Assembly (NCBI GenBank): GCA_026003255.1
Contig: BPGX01000007.1
Span: 1 to 64,000 of the forward strand
Source: Bacteroidia bacterium
Lineage (GTDB): Bacteria; Bacteroidota; Bacteroidia; B-17B0; Aurantibacillaceae
Direction: 5' to 3'
Length of the DNA stretch: 64,000 bases
Shown here: positions 45,713 through 54,474 of the stretch, piece by piece
How the letters are laid out: each line of letters begins with the position of its first letter
How positions within the stretch are numbered: position 1 is the stretch's first letter
Notes under the pieces: generated by a model
The model's database searches: none
The model's input: only the letters and a program-made list of their open reading frames with translations
What the model was told of the DNA's origin: nothing
Program-made: the position numbers and the translations under genes

Positions 45713-47037
45713 GCAATAAAATCTTTTTATCCTTTTTAGGAACAAACAATTACAAGGAATGTGTTTATGAATTCACTGGAGAAGATTTAAAAATTCAAAC
45801 TGAATTTACTCAAATTGCAATTATCAAAAAACATAAAAATGAAATTAACAAGTATTTATTTTTTCTGACAAAGGATGCAAAAGAAAAAAATTGGTCAGGT
45901 GAAAATAAACTATTAAGCAAAATATTGTCTGAAAATATTGATAAATGTTTAATTCATGAAATTGACATACCAAACGGATTCAATACACAGGAATTATTGG
46001 ATATTTTCGATAAACTTGTTAATAATGTGGACCAAAATTCTCAATTAATCATAGATGTAACTCATTCTTTTCGTTCATTGCCTTTGAATTTAAGTTCTGT
46101 AATTAACTACCTCAAAGTAACTAAAAATGTTTACGTTGAAAAAATTTATTATGGAGCTTTTGAAGTGCTTGGTAATCCTCGCGATGTTGAAAATATACCG
46201 GTTGAAAACAGAATCGTCAAAATGCTGGATATTACCTATCTTGATGCTATAAATGAATGGACCTTGGCAATATACAATTTCCTTGAATATGGTAGAGCAG
46301 AAAAATTAAAACATTTAAGCGAAAAAGATATCAAGCCAATACTTTCAGAGACAAAAGGTAAAGATATAACCGCTAGCACAATTAGAAATGTAACCAAAGA
46401 ATTATCAGAATTCATGGATGCAATTTATACTTGCAGATCCAAAGACATTCTCGATTTTTTGAAAACGAAACTTTTAAAAATGCTCTCAGAAATTGATAAA
46501 ATCATTAATCCAAATGAAAATTACCTCATTCCGCAATTATACATACCATTTCAAAAATTAAAGAATCAGATTAATAAACTAAATGAAAATAATCATTATT
46601 TTGCATTCTTAAAAATTGTAGAATGGTGTCTGAGATACAATTGGATACAACAAGGTTATACTATTTTGAATGAAGGATTATTGTCCTATTTTATGGCAAT
46701 ATGTAATGAAGATGAAATTGCGATAGAATCAAATAATAATTCCAGAGAAATTTTTTCTAAAACTATCAGAATTGCTGAAAATAACATTCCTGAACATGAA
46801 TGGATTGTAAAAAATGATGATGAAAAAGAAAAAATCAAGTCAATTATATGCAAAATCAATAATTCTCCTATCTTAGCTAATCTTGTAAAAGAAAAAATTT
46901 TTTCTGAGATTAGTGACATTAGAAATGATATAAATCATGCTGGTTTTAGAAATAATTCAATGTCATCTAAAAATATTTCAAATAAATTAAGAGAACTTTA
47001 TTTAAAAGTAATGAAATTACTAGAAACTAAAAATTAA
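45709..47037 (+). CDS. CARF-HEPN effector (Csx1/Csx2-like), second copy, 442 aa
   Basis: Same architecture as the preceding gene but strongly diverged: CARF start FLSFLGTNNYKE, signature LIIDVTHSFRSLPLNL, and a C-terminal HEPN R-x4-H motif in DIRNDINHAGF. It lacks the GTG.xYR.A.Y strand of the first copy and has a longer, Asn/Lys-rich helical linker. Expected to be an RNase gated by cyclic oligoadenylate. The 4-bp overlap implies translational coupling with the first copy. Confidence 0.87.
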   Translation: MSNKIFLSFLGTNNYKECVYEFTGEDLKIQTEFTQIAIIKKHKNEINKYLFFLTKDAKEKNWSGENKLLSKILSENIDKCLIHEIDIPNGFNTQELLDIFDKLVNNVDQNSQLIIDVTHSFRSLPLNLSSVINYLKVTKNVYVEKIYYGAFEVLGNPRDVENIPVENRIVKMLDITYLDAINEWTLAIYNFLEYGRAEKLKHLSEKDIKPILSETKGKDITASTIRNVTKELSEFMDAIYTCRSKDILDFLKTKLLKMLSEIDKIINPNENYLIPQLYIPFQKLKNQINKLNENNHYFAFLKIVEWCLRYNWIQQGYTILNEGLLSYFMAICNEDEIAIESNNNSREIFSKTIRIAENNIPEHEWIVKNDDEKEKIKSIICKINNSPILANLVKEKIFSEISDIRNDINHAGFRNNSMSSKNISNKLRELYLKVMKLLETKN

Positions 47038-47072
47038 TAAGTTGAGTTAATCAAAGTAAATAGCAAAATCCC

Positions 47073-47444
47073 ATGCTCATCAACTATTCCAATCACCCTT
47101 CAAACCTCTGGCCTGAAGAACAAAAAAAAGCAGCCATCCATCAATTCCATCAAATCATCGATGAACCTTTCCCTTACATCAACCCACATGATCCCATCGA
47201 TGAAATAAAAAAACTCGCCTTTTCAGAATTTAATAAAATCCACAATAAATACAACCATTCCCCATACGCCATGCATATCATGGGAGAACACACCTACATC
47301 TTCCTGCTTATTCAAATCTTTCTCAAAAACCATGTACCATGTTTCGCAAGTACAACTCACCGAATTGTAACAGAAAAAAACAATATCAAACAATCAACAT
47401 TTCAGTTTATTCAGTTTAGACCTTATATTTTAATTGACTCTTAA
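47073..47444 (+). CDS. Small conserved CRISPR-neighbour protein (NHPSxxW type), 123 aa
   Basis: The protein starts MLINYSNHPSNLW, has a middle segment EPFPYINPHDPIDEI, then AMHIMGEHTYIFLLIQ and FASTTHR, and ends with an FQFIQFRPY strand. This N-terminal strand, NHPSxxW and xMGExT pattern belongs to a family of small predicted alpha/beta proteins whose function I do not know. It follows the CARF-HEPN effectors by 35 bp in the same direction, so it may belong to the signalling branch, perhaps as a nucleotide-binding regulator. That role is inference. The strand is C-rich, like the first CARF gene. Confidence 0.65.
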   Translation: MLINYSNHPSNLWPEEQKKAAIHQFHQIIDEPFPYINPHDPIDEIKKLAFSEFNKIHNKYNHSPYAMHIMGEHTYIFLLIQIFLKNHVPCFASTTHRIVTEKNNIKQSTFQFIQFRPYILIDS

Positions 47445-47507
47445 CCAGATCCCTTCTATTTACCATTTACAAACTTTCTATACTCTCAATAAAAACATAA
47501 CAATAAT

Positions 47508-47663
47508 CCCAAATTATTCATTAAACTTTTCTCAAACATTATGCTTTATTTGTTACTTCTGGTTTTAGACATTATTTTTATTTTCACCAGTTTGATAGTT
47601 GTAAAAATTAAAGAAGAACCCCGTCATTGCGAGGAAGCATCGCTTCCGAAGCAATCTCTTGTG
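47508..47663 (+). repeat. Left arm of ~155-bp inverted repeat around cas2-cas1-CRISPR
   Basis: It contains TTTCACCAGTTTGATAGTTG and CGTCATTGCGAGGAAGC followed by GCTTCC, all found in reverse complement at 52454-52610. The GGAAGC..GCTTCC part is itself palindromic and resembles dispersed GTCATTGCGAGG repeats of many bacteria. A perfect hairpin (CCCTTCCGT/ACGGAAGGG, 47673-47693) lies just right of it. No gene is seen in 47445-47780. Confidence 0.75.
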
Positions 47664-47780
47664 AAGTTGCCCCCCTTCCGTTTTACGGAAGGGCCTTCCA
47701 CATCGCTATAAAAATAAAAAGAGGAGTGGAAGGGGAAGCAATCCCTTGTGAATACACATAATTTCCAATGCATAATTTGC

Positions 47781-48101
47781 TTAAATCACCACCACCACCT
47801 TTTTACCCATAACCATCTTCAACCAATTACTAAAAACCTCCTCCTCATCTCGCATCAAATCACGCATCGATTGCAAAATCCTATCATCCAAATGCATCAC
47901 AATCACCGAATCCATCCGACACTCCTCCTTACTTCTCATATACTTCACAAAACCCTCTATTCTATTCATACCCTCCTCATTCGTACATCCCATAAACACA
48001 CTCTTTTGTATCCTATAAAAACCACAACGTTTCAAAACTTTTACCATCTCATTCCTCACCCTATCCTCACTAATATCATAAAATACCAGAATCCTTTTCA
48101 T
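47781..48101 (-). CDS. cas2: CRISPR adaptation protein Cas2, 106 aa
   Basis: Cas2 bridges two Cas1 dimers during spacer integration. The first strand RILVFYDISEDRVR carries the conserved Asp (D9), followed by FYRIQKSVFMG and a second strand DSVIVMHLDD. Its ATG overlaps the cas1 stop by 4 bp, so the two are translated together. Length is normal (about 90-110 aa). Confidence 0.92.
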   Translation of the reverse strand: MKRILVFYDISEDRVRNEMVKVLKRCGFYRIQKSVFMGCTNEEGMNRIEGFVKYMRSKEECRMDSVIVMHLDDRILQSMRDLMRDEEEVFSNWLKMVMGKKVVVVI

Positions 48102-49081
48102 ATCAACTCTTTTTTTAATTCCTCAATATCCAGATTCTTCAAATATGTAGCAAACTGCTGCAATTCAATCTGTATATGACTCTCCATACTCCGCATCTTC
48201 CCATTCCGATTAATAACTTCATTCGAAAAACGATCATAAAAATACTCTAAAAAAGCCCTTTTCAAACTTCCAGGTATTTGCGATAATTCCTCCATACTCT
48301 CTTCCTTAATTAAACTTACAATCCTCTCCTCATCCCCACTAAAAAAATCATACACCCAACGCTCCGCATATGGCCGATACGGCTCTATCAAATCAAACAC
48401 CAAAGTCGGTTTATTATATTGCGCCTGATGAAATAAAGGCAAATAAGGATCCACACCAGCATACACACATGACTTCATCACATGCTTATACAATATCCCA
48501 AATGCATAATTCAACACCATATTCACAATATCCATTGCATTCCTGTGCTCCCGCCTCTTCGGCCTGAACACCTCAGGAAATAAATAAAAATACACATCAA
48601 AAAACATCTTCGACGCATGCGCTTCCAACGACCTCAACTTATTATCATCAAACCCCTCTTTTATACCCTCATTTATCCTCCCAATCTCTTCATTCAACCT
48701 CCTATAATGATATCCACTCATTATCCCCTTAAATAACTCCAAACGTTTCATATTTTTTGAAATCAATAAACGCCTTATCACCACATACTTCACTCTGCTT
48801 AAACTCAATAACCCCTGCTTAATTCTTATGAGCGAAATCGAAGAATATGCCGGAGACCACACCATCGAAGAAATATGTATATTGTCCTCCACAAAAATAG
48901 GAATCTGACGATGCGAACATTCAATAATCACCCCAGTACTCACCCTGCAATGTACCGTCAAATGTATCGAACTCAAATGCATAAACGATACCTCCTGCAT
49001 TACCTTATCATCCTTTTCTATTATCAAAACACCATCCCTCAACGACAAACTCACCCCTATTGTATCTACAAATAAATGCAT
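48098..49081 (-). CDS. cas1: CRISPR integrase Cas1, 327 aa
   Basis: Cas1 inserts new spacers. The N-terminal beta domain begins MHLFVDTIGVSLSLRDGVL. The C-terminal helical domain carries the metal-binding residues: Glu in LEAHASKMFFDVYF, His in LPLFHQAQYNKPT, and acidic residues in LVFDLIEPYRPYAE. No fused reverse transcriptase or Cas6 domain is present. It is read away from the array, sharing the 120-bp gap with the array leader. Confidence 0.93.
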   Translation of the reverse strand: MHLFVDTIGVSLSLRDGVLIIEKDDKVMQEVSFMHLSSIHLTVHCRVSTGVIIECSHRQIPIFVEDNIHISSMVWSPAYSSISLIRIKQGLLSLSRVKYVVIRRLLISKNMKRLELFKGIMSGYHYRRLNEEIGRINEGIKEGFDDNKLRSLEAHASKMFFDVYFYLFPEVFRPKRREHRNAMDIVNMVLNYAFGILYKHVMKSCVYAGVDPYLPLFHQAQYNKPTLVFDLIEPYRPYAERWVYDFFSGDEERIVSLIKEESMEELSQIPGSLKRAFLEYFYDRFSNEVINRNGKMRSMESHIQIELQQFATYLKNLDIEELKKELI

Positions 49082-49201
49082 ACAAAATTAAAAATATATA
49101 CAACCATTGAAATCTATTTTCACATATAAATTAAAAAACATATTTTTGTAAAACAAATTCTATACAACATATTAAAAATCAATAACTTAAACCAATATGC
49201 T
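49082..49201 (+). promoter_or_regulatory. CRISPR leader with plus-strand promoter
   Basis: 120 bp of very AT-rich DNA between cas1 and the first repeat. TATTTTTG at 49141-49148 fits TAnnTTTG on the plus strand and would start transcription about 45 bp before the first repeat. This supports transcription from left to right. Confidence 0.6.
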
Positions 49202-52200
49202 CTTGAAACCCTTCTCCACTCCCGAGTAGGATTACGACACATACTCTTTCGCAAACACATAGAAGTTCTTATGCTTGAAACCCTTCTCCACTCCCGAGTA
49301 GGATTACGACTTTGAAAATTTGGCAACGTGTTTGATAATAGTTTCCTTGAAACCCTTCTCCACTCCCGAGTAGGATTACGACACGAAGCCACCATTTGGT
49401 GCTATTTCACCGACCAACTTGAAACCCTTCTCCACTCCCGAGTAGGATTACGACTCTCTTAATGTTAGATGAAGATGTGCCCCCGTGCTCTTGAAACCCT
49501 TCTCCACTCCCGAGTAGGATTACGACTTCGCATCTATCTTGCAACTATTCAACATCATCTCTTGAAACCCTTCTCCACTCCCGAGTAGGATTACGACATT
49601 ATCGCTTCCTCAATCTCTACTTCTAACTCTTCTCTTGAAACCCTTCTCCACTCCCGAGTAGGATTACGACAACTTTTTTCGTGGGTTTCTTTACTATCTT
49701 TTTTGTCTTGAAACCCTTCTCCACTCCCGAGTAGGATTACGACACTATCTGCGAATTTATCAGATTTCAAGTTAGATTCTTGAAACCCTTCTCCACTCCC
49801 GAGTAGGATTACGACATTCGCCATACATTTTTTCCCATTAGAATCCTTTCTTGAAACCCTTCTCCACTCCCGAGTAGGATTACGACTAGCCAATTGATAG
49901 TACATAGAAATGTCGTAATTATCTTGAAACCCTTCTCCACTCCCGAGTAGGATTACGACTTAATATGTACTACTCTTCCATGGTTGTTATTCCTCTTGAA
50001 ACCCTTCTCCACTCCCGAGTAGGATTACGACATTACATTATTTCTTTTTTCCTGTTTTCTTGAAACCCTTCTCCACTCCCGAGTAGGATTACGACTTCTC
50101 AATTTCTACCACTCTAATGTATTTGCTCTTGAAACCCTTCTCCACTCCCGAGTAGGATTACGACAGTAATAATTTTATTACTTGAGAGGGTGCGTTTTGC
50201 TTGAAACCCTTCTCCACTCCCGAGTAGGATTACGACAGCAGGTGTTTCTGTTGAATTAGCAGCATTAGTGCTTGAAACCCTTCTCCACTCCCGAGTAGGA
50301 TTACGACTACTTCAAATTTTGTTTTCATATTTATTTGTGTTTCTTGAAACCCTTCTCCACTCCCGAGTAGGATTACGACAGTAAATCTCTCAATCCTTCT
50401 GCATCATTATCATCCTTGAAACCCTTCTCCACTCCCGAGTAGGATTACGACTCTGATAATTTACTACTCTCATTTCCCATTGCTTGTACTTGAAACCCTT
50501 CTCCACTCCCGAGTAGGATTACGACGCTGCAATGCTTGTATTCCCTGCGTATTTCGCCTTCTTGAAACCCTTCTCCACTCCCGAGTAGGATTACGACTTT
50601 GAAACAATTCCACATCATAATCAATTTGAAACTTGAAACCCTTCTCCACTCCCGAGTAGGATTACGACATAAAAAGGAGTTCTTGAAAAGAACCATAACT
50701 TATCTTGAAACCCTTCTCCACTCCCGAGTAGGATTACGACTGAAAAGAGCAAACTCACCATCGGTCAACTCTGCCTTGAAACCCTTCTCCACTCCCGAGT
50801 AGGATTACGACTCTGATAATTTACTACTCTCATTTCCCATTGCTTGTACTTGAAACCCTTCTCCACTCCCGAGTAGGATTACGACTCAACTCATCTTCCA
50901 ACTTTTTAATTTCAGTTTTTCTTGAAACCCTTCTCCACTCCCGAGTAGGATTACGACTCAAATCCTTCTTCAGACGCCCACCACGATAGGGATCTTGAAA
51001 CCCTTCTCCACTCCCGAGTAGGATTACGACACGATTAGTCAATTCACAATGCAAGGTAAATTTCTTGAAACCCTTCTCCACTCCCGAGTAGGATTACGAC
51101 TTTGTTCGATTTTTTGCCTCATTCGGAACAGCAATCTTGAAACCCTTCTCCACTCCCGAGTAGGATTACGACCTTGATAACATCAGCAATGTGGTTGGCG
51201 TTTTGGTCTTGAAACCCTTCTCCACTCCCGAGTAGGATTACGACATTTTTGCTATACCCTCCATGGTTGTATAATCGGGTTCTTGAAACCCTTCTCCACT
51301 CCCGAGTAGGATTACGACTTCTCCAACGACGTTCCAACTGGCGTCGTTAATTACACTTGAAACCCTTCTCCACTCCCGAGTAGGATTACGACAATACAGA
51401 GTATTGCTATCATCTGACACAAAGTTCTTGAAACCCTTCTCCACTCCCGAGTAGGATTACGACACAGGCAAGTTGCATGATCTTTTGGATACTTTTCCCT
51501 TGAAACCCTTCTCCACTCCCGAGTAGGATTACGACCCTTCAAAGACATCATTTACAACGTAATGACCGCCTTGAAACCCTTCTCCACTCCCGAGTAGGAT
51601 TACGACAGTTCATATAAATCAGCTATTGTCGCAAGGTCTATCTTGAAACCCTTCTCCACTCCCGAGTAGGATTACGACTATCAAATCATTTTCATTTTGC
51701 TTATCAACTTTATCTTGAAACCCTTCTCCACTCCCGAGTAGGATTACGACACTATTGCAGTTGTAAGGGGGAGTATAGTATCTTTCTTGAAACCCTTCTC
51801 CACTCCCGAGTAGGATTACGACACTATTGCAGTTGTAAGGGGGAGTATAGTATCTTTCTTGAAACCCTTCTCCACTCCCGAGTAGGATTACGACTGAAAG
51901 TTAGCTATTTTAATTAAATTTTGTTGAACTTGAAACCCTTCTCCACTCCCGAGTAGGATTACGACACTGGATCGCTAATGAAACATCCCAATCCGTATGA
52001 CTTGAAACCCTTCTCCACTCCCGAGTAGGATTACGACTATTCAATTCTCTCATCTCCTTCGTCTTGATCGTCTTGAAACCCTTCTCCACTCCCGAGTAGG
52101 ATTACGACTTTCAATTCTCTCATCTCTTCGTATTGATGTTCTTGAAACCCTTCTCCACTCCCGAGTAGGATTACGACATTTTTGCTATACCCTCCATGGT

Positions 52201-52397
52201 TGTATAATCGGGTTCTTGAAACCCTTCTCCACTCCCGAGTAGGATTACGACTTCACAAATAAACTCCCTCAAATCAGCATAATCGTGCTTGAAACCCTTC
52301 TCCACTCCCGAGTAGGATTACGACTTATACCAAAAGCATGGCACGATATTCTTAAAACCCCTTGAAACCCTTCTCCACTCCCGAGTAGGATTACGAC
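49202..52397 (+). CRISPR. CRISPR array, 45 repeats of 37 bp, 44 spacers
   Basis: The repeat begins CTTGAAACCC and ends GGATTACGAC; all copies I read are identical. Spacers are mostly 34-37 bp, one as short as 27 bp (50032-50058). Within the repeat, TCCACT and AGT-A-GGA can pair around a CCCG loop, leaving TTACGAC after the stem, so Cas6 cutting would give an 8-nt handle ATTACGAC. Three spacers occur twice: 50452-50488 and 50812-50848; 51245-51281 and 52178-52214; 51751-51785 and 51823-51857. Two others (52038 and 52109) are near-identical. Repeats stay perfect to the right end, so the distal end is not degenerate. Confidence 0.97.
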
Positions 52398-52453
52398 TTT
52401 TGAAATTTTTGTTATACTATTATCCCAAATTCTGCATTAGAAATTAAGATTAT

Positions 52454-52610
52454 TCAAAAGAGATTACTTCGGAAGCGACGCTTCCTCGCAATGACGGCCT
52501 TGTTCTTTATTCTTACAACTATCAAACTGGTGAAAACAAACAATGCCTAAAACTATCGATAATAAAGAAGATTACAACGTTTGAGAAAGCCCTAATGAAC
52601 CCAAATTATG
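52454..52610 (-). repeat. Right arm of inverted repeat around cas2-cas1-CRISPR
   Basis: Reverse complement of 47508-47663, including GGAAGCGACGCTTCC, CGCAATGACGG and CAACTATCAAACTGGTGAAA. It starts 57 bp after the last repeat. The interval 52398-52964 holds this arm, the CACAAAG element and no gene. Confidence 0.75.
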
Positions 52611-52706
52611 CACTAAAAATTAGCATGCGGTATACATTGCTTTATTTTATTGAGATTTCAACAAAAATACTCATCACCAATTTGGTTTTAAATTAAATTG
52701 TCTGGT

Positions 52707-52826
52707 ATTTTGAACCACAAACATCACAAAGTTTTTCATAAAGAACACAAAGAATTTCTCGTTTACAAAATATATCGGAACTTTGCGGACTTTGTTTATT
52801 TTCTTTGTGTTCATTGTGGTTAAAAT
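52707..52826 (-). repeat. Dispersed ~120-bp CACAAAG element, copy 2
   Basis: Reverse complement of the element at 10545-10665, with the same ends (TTTTAACC... and GTGGTTCAAAA) and core. About 42 kb separates the copies, which lie in opposite orientations. Confidence 0.65.
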
Positions 52827-52964
52827 ATTTATAGTCAATTTAAATTTCAATTAGTTCTATTGCATAATCTAGGATGAATAATTTGGGATTACTCTACACT
52901 TATCCACACCCAAAATTATTTGCTACATCCTGTTTTTTTTTACACATTTGGCTCAAAAAATTTT

Positions 52965-53963
52965 ATGAAAAAACTACTGGTTTCCTTCACTGTTGTTATG
53001 CTTATAACATCCTGTGTACCTCATCGCGTATTTGAAGAAACTGAAAACAAACTTAAAACCTGTCAAACCGACCTTGAAAATTGTAAAAAATTACAACAAG
53101 ATTGCGAAAAACAATTGGCTTCCGTCAAAGAACAAATGACAACATTAGAAAAAGAAAATAACACATTAAAATTGGACTCTACACTTCGTGGAAGTAGTTA
53201 TCGTGAACTTAACATGAAATATCAAAAACTGAGTGCTCTGAATGACCAATTGATTGCTAAATTAGAAAAACTTCAAGCAGGAATGGAAAAAGATAACGCC
53301 TTATTAAGTAGCGACCTCCAAAAAACAAAAGAAGATTTAATTCGCAAAGAAGCTGAACTCAAACTTTTAGAACAACAACTCCTCCAACAAAAAAATGACC
53401 TGGCGAAATTAAGCGATGAGTTAAATAAAAGAGAAGCAAGAATCAAAGAACTTGAAAACATTCTCAAACAAAAAGAAGATGCTACCAATCAACTTAAAAA
53501 GAAGTTGCAAGAAGCTTTGTTTGCCTTTGAAAATAAAGGTCTATCTATCAATATCAAAAACGGCAAAGTATATGTAAGTATGGAAGAAAACTTATTATTT
53601 GACATCGGTAAAACCAATGTAAGTCCCAAAGGCATAGAAGCACTAAAAAGTTTAGCTAAAGTTTTAGAACAAAATCCTGATATAAACATCATGGTAGAAG
53701 GTCACACAGATGATATTCCCATGAAAGGAAGTGGTGAAATTAAAGACAATTGGGATTTGAGTGTGATGCGTGCCACTTCTGTAACAAAAATTATTCTCGC
53801 AAATGGAAATATCGACCCTAAAAGAATAACCGCAGCCGGAAGAGGCGAATTTTTACCCCTTGATCCTTCTAAAACTCCAGAAGCAAGAAAGAAAAACAGA
53901 AGAACAGAAATCATTTTAACACCGAAATTAGATGAACTTTTCAAAGTATTAGAAACTAATTAA
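52965..53963 (+). CDS. OmpA-family lipoprotein with coiled coil, 332 aa
   Basis: The signal peptide ends in a lipobox (VVMLITSC, Cys17). A coiled-coil region of about 170 residues rich in Glu, Lys, Gln and Leu (about 25-195) is followed by a C-terminal OmpA/MotB peptidoglycan-binding domain ([43 protein letters not shown]). It probably spans from membrane to cell wall. Start 52965 is chosen because the signal peptide begins there; the frame is open from 52920. purE starts 2 bp after its stop. Confidence 0.85.
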   Translation: MKKLLVSFTVVMLITSCVPHRVFEETENKLKTCQTDLENCKKLQQDCEKQLASVKEQMTTLEKENNTLKLDSTLRGSSYRELNMKYQKLSALNDQLIAKLEKLQAGMEKDNALLSSDLQKTKEDLIRKEAELKLLEQQLLQQKNDLAKLSDELNKREARIKELENILKQKEDATNQLKKKLQEALFAFENKGLSINIKNGKVYVSMEENLLFDIGKTNVSPKGIEALKSLAKVLEQNPDINIMVEGHTDDIPMKGSGEIKDNWDLSVMRATSVTKIILANGNIDPKRITAAGRGEFLPLDPSKTPEARKKNRRTEIILTPKLDELFKVLETN

Positions 53964-53965
53964 TT

Positions 53966-54451
53966 ATGTCTCCACTTGTAGGTATTATCATGGGGAGCAT
54001 TAGTGATTGGGAAATCATGCAGGATGCTGCAAAGATTTTAGACCAATTTGGTATTCCTTATGAAAAAGACATTGTATCAGCTCACAGAACACCCTTAAAA
54101 ATGGTGGAATATGCCCAAACAGCCCATCAGCGTGGCTTAAAGGTGATTATTGCTGGTGCTGGCGGGGCGGCTCATCTGCCGGGTATGGTTGCATCCCTAA
54201 CACCTTTACCTGTAATTGGTGTTCCAATAAAAAGCCGCAATAGTATTGATGGATGGGATAGTTTACTGAGTATTGTTCAGATGCCCAATGGTGTGCCTGT
54301 TGCAACAGTTGCTATAAATGCTGCACAAAATGCTGGAATTTTAGCCGCTCAAATTCTTAGTACCTCCGATGCTTCAATTTTAGAAAAAATGCTGTCCTTT
54401 AAAAAAACACTTGGTGATAAAGTGATTGATTCGTCAAATGAATTAAAATAA
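53966..54451 (+). CDS. purE: N5-carboxyaminoimidazole ribonucleotide mutase (PurE), 161 aa
   Basis: PurE converts N5-CAIR to CAIR in purine synthesis. [14 protein letters not shown] (residues 5-18) and the catalytic-loop region DIVSAHRTP are followed by [15 protein letters not shown] and [20 protein letters not shown]. Full-length class I enzyme. Probably co-transcribed with the OmpA lipoprotein. It converges on the DUF6029 gene with a 23-bp gap. Confidence 0.95.
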   Translation: MSPLVGIIMGSISDWEIMQDAAKILDQFGIPYEKDIVSAHRTPLKMVEYAQTAHQRGLKVIIAGAGGAAHLPGMVASLTPLPVIGVPIKSRNSIDGWDSLLSIVQMPNGVPVATVAINAAQNAGILAAQILSTSDASILEKMLSFKKTLGDKVIDSSNELK

Positions 54452-54474
54452 TTTGTTGTTATTAAGGTAATACT

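Noticed and set aside
47671-47693. Terminator hairpin after cas2
   Set aside because: The CCCTTCCGT/ACGGAAGGG stem is perfect, but there is no T run after it on either strand, so it is noted only as a hairpin within the repeat region.
47748-48179. Open frame of 143 codons on the plus strand opposite cas2
   Set aside because: It is His/Thr/Leu-rich nonsense produced by the C-rich, G-poor strand. cas2 on the other strand has clear family motifs and couples to cas1.
49120-51551. Several minus-strand open frames with repeated NPTREWRRVS and VVILLGSGEGFQ
   Set aside because: These are translations of the CRISPR repeat in two frames, not repeat proteins.
49202-52397. Self-targeting spacers
   Set aside because: I saw no spacer matching other parts of this window by eye; a database search would be needed to say more.
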